Position numbers and translations under genes: made by a program. This document shows positions 23,345 through 36,600 of a stretch of 64,000 nucleotides of DNA, in pieces; positions within the stretch are counted from its first letter, which is position 1; the number at the start of each line of letters is the position of its first letter. The notes under the pieces are model-generated. The model made no database searches, was not told where the DNA came from, and saw only the letters and a program-made list of their open reading frames with translations. Origin of the DNA: Tubiluchus corallicola (taxonomy: Eukaryota > Priapulida > Priapulimorpha > Priapulimorphida > Tubiluchidae); assembly GCA_030141605.1 (NCBI GenBank), contig JAQGDQ010000554.1, positions 64,001 through 128,000 on the forward strand, read 5' to 3'.

Positions 23345-24300
23345 GTGCAATCTAAACTACTGTGCAGTAATGGAAAGTAACGACGAATAAAATCAAACAT
23401 ATTTACAACTATGCACAAAAAAAAACTAAGATTCAATTAATATGGCCGTGGATATATGAATTCTGAATTAGTGTGCATGTTGTCGTACTGGTGTGATGGT
23501 ATTTCATATCTGGTTAATATTAGTGATTTTAATTTTGTTTTAAATGCTGATAGGGACTTGATTTGTTTAACCTGTAATGGTAGAGAATTCCAAAGTAGAA
23601 TTGCTTGTTTGATTACAGAGTTCGTTCCGTAGTGGGTGTTTGTCCTAATTTGTTTTAGATTGCTTGTTTTGGAATTAACGATAGGTTTGGAAAAAAGGTA
23701 AATCTGTTATTCTGGAATGGTTTGCTGATGTTGTTAATGTATTTAAATATAAAAAGCAGAGTAAAATATTCTTTGTGTGCTTCACTGATTGGGAAGTTTT
23801 TCTCAGGTTAGTTGTTGAAGCTTTGAATTTTTGTCTACCTGCCTTACGTTTGTATGAGTATCCAGTTATCAATCTCAACGCATAGTTCTGAAGGAGATTT
23901 AATTTTAAGTAATTTCTCTTTTGGTTTTTTGAAGTAGCGTACATCCATATAAGAAGTGTGGTAGAACTAAAGTTTTATATATTAGTGCCTTAGTTTCCTT
24001 AGTTAGTTGCCCTTTAACTTGTCGGAGATATGATGTGCTAGATGCCATTTTTGTATATATGTTATTAAAGCGTTCATCCCATGAAAGATTATTGTCTACC
24101 TGTATGCCCAGAAATTTAACATTATTAGTTTGTTTGATTACAGCATTATCTATTGTCAGAGTGGTTGATGATGCATCATTAGTATTTAATGAGGGTGACA
24201 GTATCATGAATTCTGTTTTGTCATGATTCATTTTTAGCTTGTAATGACTAAATGCCATGTTTATATTCTTTATATCTAAATATGGCATTTATAATTGTGT
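23345..24300 (-). mobile_element. Non-LTR retrotransposon (LINE) fragment, reverse-transcriptase C-terminal half, decayed
   Basis: On the minus strand the frame at 24,288-23,905 reads KLKMNHDKTEFMIL, then NNVKFLGIQVDNNLSWDERF, then LVLPHFLYGC. These are the late RT motifs of CR1/Jockey-type LINEs. A second frame (23,944 downward) continues with LLQNYALRLITG, and a third (about 23,640-23,440) reads VIKQAILLWNSLPLQVKQIK and ends in TYEIP..YDN..PRPY before a stop. The three frames are joined by frameshifts, so the copy is dead. The 5' half (endonuclease and early RT) is missing, as expected for 5'-truncated insertion. Confidence 0.85.
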
Positions 24301-26323
24301 TATGTTGCAGGCAGAATTCTTTTCTTTTAGAAATATTTTGTTAATAAATTTTTTGTATTTAGGCAATAGATGATGATAATGAAAGATAGGCATTGATAGC
24401 TAATAATGTGGCTCACAGAAAAAACTTGTTACAGCGGTGCAGCGAAGAGTGCAGAATTCAATGATGCGTCCTTCGAAGCTTGCATGGCTGCGCACATGTT
24501 TTGTTTGAAACTTTCTCTGGATGTTACGTTTCGACAAAACTCTAAATTAACTTGATACATTAAAGTAATAGTGCGGCTTGTGGCGATGAAATTCATGCGC
24601 AGTTACACAAAGTTTGTTGCCGTCTGTTTATTTTTAACTTGTCATTTATTTAGGGCACGTAAACAGACCAGTGACATACCAACGCTTAGACGCTATAACA
24701 ATACTTTTATAAGTACATTTGCTGCTAATACATAGATAGCGGGGGTACCCCTCGTGACGGCGAAGTAGCTCTCCCTTTGTCTTTCCTCCTCCTTCATCTG
24801 AGTTGCCCGACAAAAGCGGCTCCCAAACACCTGCAGAAATTGCATTGAAATATACGCGAGAATTAAGGTCTAGAGGGTATTAACTATTATTATTATTATT
24901 ATTGTTATTTTCTCCAGCCATACAAGGTTTCTGCAACTAAATTTTGCCTAGCAGTAGTACAGTAGATCTGCGTATCCTGTTGAGAAATAATTTTTTACTG
25001 TGGTTGGCATTATCAATTAACGCATACGCACAAATTGAGAGCTGTGCTTAGCCAAACGATCTACTAAATCGATGTGTGACCATTTAGAAACTGATTCTAA
25101 GCAGTTTTGTGCCATCTGTATCACCCAGCCCAGCTATATCACTCGGTGACAGAAAAATAGATACTTTTGAATTTGACTAAGAGTAAGATAACTCTGCTGA
25201 TAGTTTGGTCATACCACATTGAAAGCAGCCAAAGTGTGACATGGTTGCAAAGAATGAAGTTTGTAATTGTACACTTTTTTGTTAGCAACCTGCAACAAAT
25301 TAACTCAAGCTAGCTTGAGTTACTTGGGTATGTACATGTGTTATAAGTTTGTGAGTTTGGATGTAACGGGGACACTAAGTTACATGTAAAATTAATAATT
25401 TGTTGTTGAATCATAAAGCTCAGTTTGTAATGCTTTCCTAATGCATGGTTGAATTAAATTTTTAAGTAACAAAAATGCAGTTAAATAATACTGAACAAAA
25501 TAAATGGTCGTTAGTGATGTGCAAGTCAAATAATTTTTTCATGTTCCTCTTTATTTGTGTTATATCCAGAATGATTATTGGTGAAACTGCCTATAGTTCT
25601 TATTAAAACCCAGTAAAATGTGAAAACTTAACCAAATGTGTAGTAATCTTATCTTTATTAATGATGTTATTTGTATCGTATGCTACTATAGCATGCTAAC
25701 TATTTAATCATTTGGACGGAACATGAGACACATGAATTGTTATAGTCTATAACAAAGGCCTGTACTGATGAGAAATAATGCAGCGCAAAATTTAATGTAC
25801 TTTATTATAAATTTGACATATGCTACTATTAACCAGACACAATTCTATTAAACAAAAACACCCCTGTATACTTACTAGAAATTATCCAGATGTATACAAT
25901 TTGGACGTAACACAATTGTGGACATATGAAATTGAAATGGCATAAAACAAGCCATCAGACTGCAATACAATAAAAAGTTTAGTGCAAAATTACCTGAAAA
26001 GATTTTAGATTTATTTTTATATCACATACACTTTGCAGAATGCCACTGGCTGCATTTACTATGAAATTATCACGTTAGTTATGTTCCAGTCCTACCATAA
26101 CCTACAACCATAGTAAGTGCTGGCATTAGCTTTGAGTATACCTAACTGCATGTTTAAGTTTATTATTCAGTGATGTCTTTTGCAAGCTCACAGTTACAGG
26201 TGGTTACACTTATTCCCCTGTATGAAATAATACTCTTTTAATTTCCAATGTGAGTGTGGTCCTACTCAATTTTTTAATTTGCTTGTGGGTTTTTAGATTT
26301 AAACACGAAATCATGTTTTAGGT
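24301..26323. other. Intergenic or SARM1 upstream region, no gene recognised
   Basis: A moderately GC-rich patch with CpG (24,735-24,865) could be regulatory but carries no clear signal. A short (ATT)n run lies at about 24,885-24,907. No coding exon was recognised. Confidence 0.5.
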
Positions 26324-26805
26324 CAGGGGTGTGCAAATTGCGGCCCGCCGATAGAATTTGTACGGCCCGCGAAAAGATTTGTCAACCTAATGAAAGTGCG
26401 GCCCGGGCGATTAATTGAGCGTATCCAGCTGAAGTCTGTGCCACGATCTCAAAGATAGTGCGGGTAGTTTTTTCTACTAGATCGGATGCCATTAACCCTG
26501 ACTAGACGGTTGTAGCTTAATGTCACTGTACTACACAGACTGTGTGATACACATTACTAATATGCATTGTAATGAAATTACCACTATCTGTCCTGAAAGT
26601 AGAAATATATGGTTTGTAATATAAATTTTAATAACTTGTAAAATAGCTTCTCGAGTGTAGTAGTAATGATGTACGCAGGTCGGATGCAAAAAAATCGTTA
26701 TTAGGCCTTTCTGTACTTGGCTCCTTGATTTTGCTGCCTGTGGCCCGCAGGAATTCCGGGAAAGTTTAATGTGGCCCTGCTAGTCAGATAATTTGCACAC
26801 CCCTG
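26324..26805. mobile_element. hAT-type non-autonomous transposon with perfect 8-bp target duplication
   Basis: The left end begins CAGGGGTGTGCAAATTGCGG and the right end is TAATTTGCACACCCCTG, giving 16-bp perfect terminal inverted repeats. The element (482 bp) is flanked on both sides by the identical octamer TTTTAGGT (26,316-26,323 and 26,806-26,813), the target-site length of hAT transposases. The interior has the GGCCCG-rich subterminal blocks common in hAT elements and no transposase frame. It inserted about 800 bp upstream of the first SARM1 coding exon. Confidence 0.88.
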
Positions 26806-27616
26806 TTTTAGGTAAATGCAGGTAAATGATTGCAATTGCAGTTGATGATTATTGATTACGTTTTCAATTTCGCCGAAGCTTAGACTGTTTTCACGATTGT
26901 GGTGAAACGATCGTAAATGATTTTATAAGGCCTGAAATTATAGAAATTTGAAAGGATAATTGTGTAAAGAAAACTTATCAACCCACAAACAATACCAGCC
27001 TTATACATATAGATCATTATATGCAAACATAATAATGCTAAAAAAGCAGGAGCACCGCAGTTGCATCTGGGCTGATGTTTCAGCTTGTTACTTTAACTTA
27101 CTTGATAGATTGCGAAATTATACTCATATTATCGATCTGGTTGGGTTGGATCATCCTGCTTTATTTTGCTCATCGAAGGTCAGATGCTACATTAGGCCTG
27201 TTTTATTGCTACTTCTATAGAAGATACTTTTTGGATTTCGTATCACTTATTTCTAAATGCTGACCGTCTGTCCTTATTGCTCGCTTTCTTTTGCTTCTCT
27301 TGATCACCTTCGACATTCGTAAATACAGAGCAGCTGCTTATTTATCCAGTTTTTTTCCTGTGACGTCTTAACTGCAACCTTACTCGATAGAATTCTATTT
27401 CTCTGGACCTGTATTCTGATTTTCGTCTTCTTACTGTGAGTGGTCATTGGCTTTGTTTGGGGCAATTTGCCTAAAAAGTCTCAACCAAATGCTTGCAAAA
27501 CAGTGAAAACATTGACCCACTCTACCTATTTAAATTATGTATGTGCACTGTATTATTGTTTACATACAATAGTGTCTCATTTATCTATATTTTGCAGCTG
27601 TTGTGGCTGACCAGTC

Positions 27617-30600
27617 ATGATGGATGAGATTGAGGGTAGAAGCACGACCTCGTATCGACGTTATCGCACCAAATTGCGCCAAGAAGGACGTTCTGCATCC
27701 GAGGAGCAAGAAGACTGTGATTCTAAAGTTGCATCTGTAATTGACAGGTCTGTAAAGTAATTTACTGCATGGACAAATTAGATTAGGGTTGTGCGGTCTT
27801 TACAGGGTGACACGGAATGCCGCCTTTTACCATAAGTTTTGCTTTCCCTTTAGACTTTGATTTGTTAATACGGTATGTTGCATTTGCAGTATTATCCCCT
27901 ATATTTGCTTACTTTTGGTTCTTACTAGGTTGTTAGTGTTCTTCTGATTTGGAATTTTTCATGTGGGTATCCTGCATGACTAGAACTACACTAAATATTT
28001 GAAAGTTGTGTAATCCATTCAAATTTTTAATTTTTTTAAACCTAATTCAGATCTTGCAATTGGTCCAACGCATTTGTTTCTTTTTTAACAGTGGTTGAAA
28101 TTTATTCTTGTTTGTAAAGCCAATGCTTGCATGTGGTCTTAATGGATTACATATGAAATGTGTCATCTTAAAAGAAGCTTAAACCACAAAATTATTACAA
28201 CGACTGTCAACCTTTGGTACATTCCATTACATTTAATGACACTGTCAATGTCCAAACAATTTTCTTAAAATGATAGTTACTAATGATCTACTTTAAATAA
28301 GTATATTTAAAACATGTTTTTTAAACAAAGGAAAGACTATAGACTATAATTCACTCAAATTTGGCATTTTTATTCAAATATTTATTTATTTCAAAGAGTA
28401 AAAATTATGATCTTTCTATCTTTGTATGCCAAGATTCAAATATTCAAAAGCAGCAATTAGTCACTAATTCATCATGGTGCTGTTCTTAATTGCTATTTTA
28501 TATAATTTTTTGTGCTTGTAAAGTAAACTGTTTTAAATGTAACGACAATAGATGATACAATCATGTGTTATCACTTTAATTATTGAAAGCCCATAATTGA
28601 ATTCATCTATTGTCCAATTTTGTACTTTGGCAATTATTTTCTGTTTCATTTCTGTGTATGCCTTTTAGTAGTAAAGAATTTTGGATGGCACAATCAATCA
28701 TTCACAAAACCAATGGAATACAGAAAAGAATATCACTATTCCATCGTTTATGTGCAATATGCGTATGTGTGTGCTTGTGCGATTGTGTTCTTTTAAATAA
28801 CTTTATTTTAATTTTATAAGAAGTCTAACAACCCGTTTTGCACATACATTTGCTTTTAGATATTAACCATGGTTTTTATTGAAAAATTAACATTTTCATT
28901 TGCATTTTGCTTTCACATTGCAGACGGAAATAGCGTTTGTGAAGCTGAGTTCTTTTGATCAGGTATATTACCGCGCTATTTTGTGCTTTTTTGTTTCTTA
29001 CCCTCATGCTTGTGCACCTTCATTACTGCTATGCTTTTGCTCTATAAATTTAGTGCAGAGGAAAATAGGAAAGAGTAACAGAAATATTGATAGCTAAAAG
29101 ATCTGGTAATGATATATGTACTTTCTTATAATCTGTGACCACCTGGAATAACAAATCATCATTGTGTCTGTTTTTTTAGTTATACTATACTATAGTTATA
29201 CTGTAATTTTACTTAATTATCGATATCATGTCTGTGCTTATGCTGGATTTTTATCACTTATATAATGATTTAGATTTACTTTTTCTAGAACACTTCTGTA
29301 CCCTGTGCAACCACTATATTTAGCTAAAATTTAATAGATTCCGCTATAGAACAGCTAGATAATATCAGATTTACTTTTTAAAATGCTTATAATAATAATA
29401 TATCTGGTTTTGCGAAAGCGGTTTGCAATCATTTTTTTCGATGAAATTTTCAAACGTGACTTTCTTGCATACTTATGTGCATCTATAGTAATACGCATGT
29501 TAATGCCGATTGCCAGGACAATAACTTGTGTTGTGCAGCACTAATTTAGGTAACTAATGACTGTTTGTTGCGAATTAGCTATTTATTTTATTTAGATTTG
29601 GATTTATTTATAAATCTAATATTGACATTATCCAAATCGTAACACATAGCTTAGCTGCATTGATAGATGTCCGCAAGACTGGCTAGACTGTGATACTTAT
29701 CCATAATGCTGCAATGGTAAAAGACGAATTTTTAATTCAGCCTAGTTTGTTGTACATATTTGAGAACATTCAACTGGTGTTTTCTAACTTTTTATTCATA
29801 TATTTTGTATTATATGTATATTTAGTTGCACTAGATATTGCACTAGTTTTATGTGGTATTATTGACAATCATAACTAGGTAACTGCACTGTATCTGAAGG
29901 TGTGAAACTTCCTGTAAAACTATATTAAAAAAAAATTTCATGTGATGTCCATTTTCTGCCTCTTGATTTAATTTATTTAAATCTGAAAGTATATTGATTT
30001 ATTATAATATATTCATTGTATATTTATTTCTATTTATTTTTTGATTTAATATATATATATATATATATATATACATACTATAGTGATAAATTTTTGTAAA
30101 TGATGTGCAATTTATTTCTGTTTAATATAGCAGGTTTTCAAAGCACGGTCTCATGAATATTTGTATGCAAGAGTTGAAGAGTTACAGATAAATGTGCTAT
30201 ACATTTTTAATTGAAAAGGTTGCTTATATTTTATGTCTATCATGCTATTGTCTTTACATATCATTACATCAGGCAGTTGTTTGTGCGTTAATTTATACAG
30301 AATAGTTCAATAATACTTTCAATTCACTATTGTGAATGTGGTTTTCCAGAGACCAGCGTGAACGGAGTTCGTCGCTTGAAGAGTTTGTGGAGTCACCTGG
30401 TGGCACAATCCTAAGTGGAGGTAGAAAGCCCAAGGTTTCCAAATCATTTACTCATGGAGGGGGTAAGGTGAACATTAGTATAATGCGTTGCAGTACATCT
30501 GAGCATTCCGTTGCTCATTCTGGAGGAAATAAACTCAGACTGGATTTCTCACGGCTAGGATCAATGAATGACACAAGCAGCATGGATTCATCGAGCTCCA

Positions 30601-33600
30601 TAGTAAGTGGCAGTGGAAGTAGTGGCAACAGCCCACAGCTGCACGTCGTGAAAAGCACTGGGGGCTCACAGAACTTGAAGGCCACAATGTCGAAATACTC
30701 TGGTTACATGCAGCAGTATGTGAATTCACTGCGGTCTTCAAGTCGCTCTGATAAATCTTATGCTATGGAGGAGATATATAGGTTAGTTCGGCAGGCGTGG
30801 AACACCCCAAATGTAGGACGTGATCTGGCGTATGGTCTCTGTGATGTTTTGCGCAACTCCGGTGGTCTGGATGCTTTAATCTCAAATTGTGGAAGTTCCA
30901 ACACAGAGCTGCGTTTCCTCTCGGCTCAAGCTCTGGAACAGTGCATGTCGACTGAAAATCGAAACTATGTCGTCGAGAAGGGTTTACAAGATGTAGTGCA
31001 AGCTGCTTGTGTAAAGGGCGACCTACAAATGGGTCGAGTTGGCACAGGCATTTTAGAAAACCTCTTCAAGCACTCGGAGGAAACTTGTACAAAAGTCGTG
31101 AAACAGGGAGGATTGGACACAATTTTGTCACACTCCCGTAGTCAAGATAATGGAACTCTCAGGCACTGTGCAGCTGCGTTTTCAAATCTTGCTTTGTACG
31201 GTGGTTGTGATAATCATGAGCTGATGATAGCTCGCAATGTACCAGAGTGGTTGTACCCACTCGCATTCTCTAAGGATGACAGTACGCGCTATTACGCGTG
31301 TCTTTCCATTTGCTGTCTCGTTGCTAACAAAGCCGTCCAAACTGCTGTAAAGAAATCTGGGACATTGGACCTTGTGGAACCATTTTTGCTTTCGCACGAT
31401 CCGGTCGAGTTTGCCGATTTTGATGAAATGCATCGCCATGGACGATCGAAAGAGTGGCTACAGAGATTGTTGCCTGCTCTGATGAGCTCTAGCGAAGAAG
31501 CTCGAGCTTTGGTTGCATTTCACTTTGCTATGGAAGCTAGCATAAAGAAAAAACAAGGTAGACTGGATGTAAGTAGATTTTTTATTAATTCAGTCTTTAA
31601 TGATCAGCAATTTCATAATTTTCTGTATTCACATTAATTGGAACTTCTTACTTTTTTTGTATAAACAGATTTATTTAAATATACAGAATTTTCAATAAAG
31701 CAGCAGGGTGTTTAACTCAAGATTCTTCTGTGTAAGTATTAAAACAAATTAATACCTACGTGCACCCACTACAAAGACAATAAATTTAAAATACACATAC
31801 AATTATATAAAAAAACATTACCTACTTTAGAAATGAGCGTTGGAATAAATGAAATAGCTGACTTCTTACTTTGTAATTTCATTAAAAATTGCACTTTTGT
31901 TCGAATGAAGATGCTTTTTCTTAATAGTGAGAAGCAAGATTGCCCACACCATACTCAAATGCAACCAAACTGTGAAGCAGAATTATGACTGCTGGCTGCA
32001 TGTTACTGATAACGAGCCTGTCAGTATTATTATTTAAAGCAATTTTCCATCTAATTGTGTCACTTTAAAAAACTTCAGATTAGTAATTGATATTGTCATT
32101 TCTATTAACTATTAACATTTTGCAGCAGTAGCTTTACTTGTAGCAAATATCAGTGCTGGTATTTTGGTAACATTGGGACTCTAATGTTTTGTTACCTCAC
32201 ACGTATTGGTACTTTGTAATATGGGCAATTTTCGTTAATTCTCTTGTATTCGTTGTGTTGCATTTCTAACTTTACTACAAAGTATACAATGTATACAGCA
32301 TTGTGTGACACTTTCATCATATCATTTTTGACAAGATGCGGCTGCACTTATGATTTACTATTGTGCTTAATTAAATATGAGCTTGTTATTATCCTACCAT
32401 CTTAATTGTCGTAATTTATTTCATCATCTTAGATATTCTATGAAATTGGTGCTATAGACGCTCTGAAACAAGTAGCCAGCTCTCCAAACAAACTTGGTTG
32501 CAAATATGCTTCAGAGGCTCTGCGGATAATTGGAGAACAAGTTCCTCACAAACTGAGTCTACAGGTGCCATTGTGGAGTGTTGAGGACGTACTGCAGTGG
32601 GTGAAACAGGTATGTACATTTACAAACAGTTGAAGCACAAATACATAATAAGCATTTTACTTTTATTTGCAGCTCAATGATTGACAGATAAGTTTGTATT
32701 TGTGCTGCTGTAGTTTTGCATGAAATGAATTCGTTTATCTAAAGTTTTTCACTAAGTAAGTCACTTTATCTAGGTAGGAAATGCAAACAGTTTCTGTACA
32801 GAAATTGGTTGTTGTCAAAATGTTTTTGCACATTACAGTATTATCTTGTTAGTACTGTATATAATGCATAGCTTAAATGTAGTCAGTGCTGTTGTTAATT
32901 ACGCGCTGTTATCAGTTTTTATCAAATTAGAATTAGAAAATACAGACTTGGTTTTCCTAGCATTTTGTACATGTTTTCTTTGTACAATTGCAATATATTT
33001 TTATGAGCTGACAGAGTGCTCTGTATTTACCATGTGCCGTTTGTTTGGTTCTAAAAGCTCCTGTTGCTGCTCACTATGAGTTGCTCTCAATGCTAGTTAT
33101 GTATGCCAATTATGATGTACGCCAACGGTTTCCTAGTTCATCCTCTACGCTCTTCTGACGATTCAGGTCTGTTTTTAATACTGTACTTCTAAGAACTCTT
33201 TCACTTGCAGAAAACAGATGACACCACGGTACATAAACGTAAGACAAGAAGTTCAGTGCTAGGGTTTACATTTCTTTGTTTTCTTTTTATACATTTTATT
33301 TTTCATTGATTTTTGTATTTCTTAGATTCATCTTGCTACAAACACAAGAATATACCCATTAATATCTCTTTATTTTCTGTCACTTATTTGTAATTAAATA
33401 TCCTTCTGTAAAAAATATTCCATGCATGTGTAGTGTTAAAATATTGGCAGTCTGTTACGTAAATTGTTACTTTAACTGATTAATTTTTATCCTTTTTACT
33501 GCTGAGACAGATTGGCTACGAGGAATACGTGGGATCCTTCCGTCAGTGTAGAGTAGATGGTGATCTCTTACTCACTTTAACAGATAAGATGTTGAGAGAA

Positions 33601-36600
33601 GACATTGGAATGGGAAACGGCATTTTACGAAAACGGTGAGGGATTTGTGTTGTTATCAACATAACAGCAATGTATTTATTATATAAAGGATGCAAAATCT
33701 GTAGTTTTTATTAAAATTACATATTAGTAACAAAAATTATATGAGTGTCAAAAATTACATTGTAGTTGGCCTTTAGCATCGTCTGTTAGGAACAACATTT
33801 TGCATTTATACATGTTTATCCTGTTTGCCTGGATAAACAGGTTTATGAATGAACATGCAACCTGTAGGATAAGCAGTATTTAGCATATTGCCAAATGTCC
33901 ATGTAATTATCCAATCATTTTGACGTTAAGAAGTTTCCTCTAAGGGCTTTATAATATGTGGTCAGTCCTTTGTTATTGGAGTTAACATAGTAGCCTGCCA
34001 AGCTCTGTGTTATCTCCCAGTTCCTTATGGAGGCTATCCTTAGGCACAGGTTAATTGGTATGTTTGACCATTTTATATTATTGTTTTAACCTAGTAATAT
34101 GAATGAAAGAATAATGTCATAGTTTCGTCGACACATTTATTATCATCTACTAATCAGTTATACTAAAACGTAGTTGGGTCTTAGAGTGTAATAGACCAAT
34201 ATATCTCTTATATACTATTATGATTTCATACTATTAATTTCATGTTGTCATTGTAAATATCATTATGTAAAACCATGTAAATTACTTCTAATAATTATGC
34301 ACATATTTTAATTCATCTGTTCTTTGTGTCTATCTAAGTAACAATACCTCAAATTAGAAAGACGCTTTAACACAAGCAAATTCATATTTGGGTCGGAAAC
34401 TTTGAGATAATATTTGAAATTGGGGCAAATTATGCAATATGCACCAGTCTAGCTCTCGCACCTTTTCTCTTGAAGTTAAAACTAAGAACCCCGAAGCTGC
34501 CGACAGTAGCTTCCAGAAATTAATTTCCAGACTACACTTTTGAAAGAAATTTCTTGAACTAACAGTTTAATTTAAATTAGATTTAATAGAATATGGTTAG
34601 ACCTGTTGAACATTGCCTTGCTTCTGTAGATGTTTCAGTCTAACTCCTAAGGTCTTGTAGCATGAATGCTCCTAGGTGTGAATGTTTTCTTTGTACTTCG
34701 AATTATATATGCATTGAAGAATCTTTTGGTTTTTATCTTCCCATGGCAGACATCAATTTATCGTACCTGAAGGAACAGATCGTGCAATTTACGTCAGACT
34801 TTATTAACTTAAATTGTTTTCCGACAGTTTTACATCGATTCTTGCTTTGTTTCTGCTCAATGCCCAAAAGTGCTGTTTTGCTTTTTTTTAATCAACAGGA
34901 AGTAGACAAACGAGAAATAATTTGATAAGAATCGGATTGTTATTGCATTTCCAGATTCCTGAGAGAGTTGACTACATTAAAGATTAATGCTGATTATTCT
35001 TCCTGTGATGCAACGGGATTGGATGTCTGGATACTATGGTTACAAACTGACTTATCACAGTACTCGTATCATATGTTACAACAAGTATGAACTTTTCTTT
35101 AATATCATATCAAGAAACTGTGACGTTCTTTATGGAACATTGTTGTATGTAAAGACGTTTATGCTTTAACTGAATATGAAAGGTGTTACAAATTTTTTGT
35201 TAATTTGTCATTACAGACAACATTACAGGCTACATTGGTTTTGTAAGATAATATTGTCTGTCGGCAAACAGAAACCTGGTATTTTTCGGGATTTGGTTTA
35301 ACTAATTATTTTGATATAGTCTGGCAGATTCTTAATAATTTGTAGAGACTTTTGAAATCTAACATACACATGCCTTGATTGTCACACGTAGTGTTGTTCC
35401 TATCACACTTCAAATGTGTTCCATCTGTTTTGTCTTGATTATGTCTTAAACTAATTGTAAGTGTTTCGTGCTTTGTTTAAACAACAACAATGACAACAAC
35501 AACAGCAACAACAACAACAACAACACCAATAACAACAGCAGTAGCAACAGCAACAACAACAACAACAACAACAACAACAGCAGTAGCAACAGCAACAACA
35601 ACAGCAACAGCAGCAGCAACAACAACAACAACAACAACAACGTTGCTCTTTCTTCAATGGAACCAGCAAAATCATTGACAATCGTCGTATGCCTATCAAA
35701 AAACCCTTACTCATCTCATGTTTTATATGCAGTGTGGGAGAAGTATGAATCCTGAAAGAATAAGTTAAACATGATCAAGGTAAAAGCAAATTCTAAGAAC
35801 ATGTTTAATGATCAATTGATGTATCCTATGTGTAACAAGAAAGAAGACCGTATTGAACATTTCTTTGCGCTGACAATTTTAAAGAGTGACAAAGTACGTG
35901 ACACAGAAAATTGATACAGAATAAATCTCAAGTAAAATAACTTTTGGAAATTAGAGATTTTATAAGTTACTTCATAGAGTACGTCAGTGTTTTGAATAAG
36001 TATATAAAACAGCAGAGAGAGAAGTAAAAGGAAAGAAGTTAGTTCCTTTACAGACCATTTTTCCAAGGACCGCGAAATCACTATCTTATGTGCTAAAGGT
36101 TGTGAAAAATTGTGCTTTTAGGGTGTGTGCAAAGAAATGTTACCGTATCTAACAGAAGATCACTTGCGTGACGATTGTGGCGTAACAAATGGAGTTCATA
36201 GGTTACGAATTCTTCAAGCTGTACGGACAACAAGTACAGGTACGTTGGCATAGCCAGGTGTATAAACCAACTCAATTCTTTTGTACAATATGGCGGGTTG
36301 TTAATGCATTATGTTTTTTATCTGAATGGTAGTTTAACAAGGTGCTAATTCTGAGTGTGAGTTTTTGTACATGCAAATGTATTGAAATTTTTGCAGTGAC
36401 TAATCTTTTGTGTGTTTGTCACTTTTGTATCAAATAATATTTATAACTTTGCAGTGCTATTTGTGCAAAGCTGGTGGTGGTCGCATTTGTATTTGTCCTG
36501 ATTGATTTGTGATGTACATTAGCAAAGTTGCGTGTATTATGCAAGCTTTGTTTGAAACGTCTGATTTCCGAATGCGTTTGGTAGTTTTGAGTTTTTCATA

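Noticed and set aside
31569-31637. SARM1 reading frame continuing after 31,568
   Set aside because: It follows a GTAAGT donor and the real next residues (IFYEIGAID) are on the exon at 32,433.
35446-35755. Long Leu-, Cys-, Asn- and Thr-rich frames on both strands
   Set aside because: They translate a CAA/CAG microsatellite inside a SARM1 intron; no splice phase includes them.
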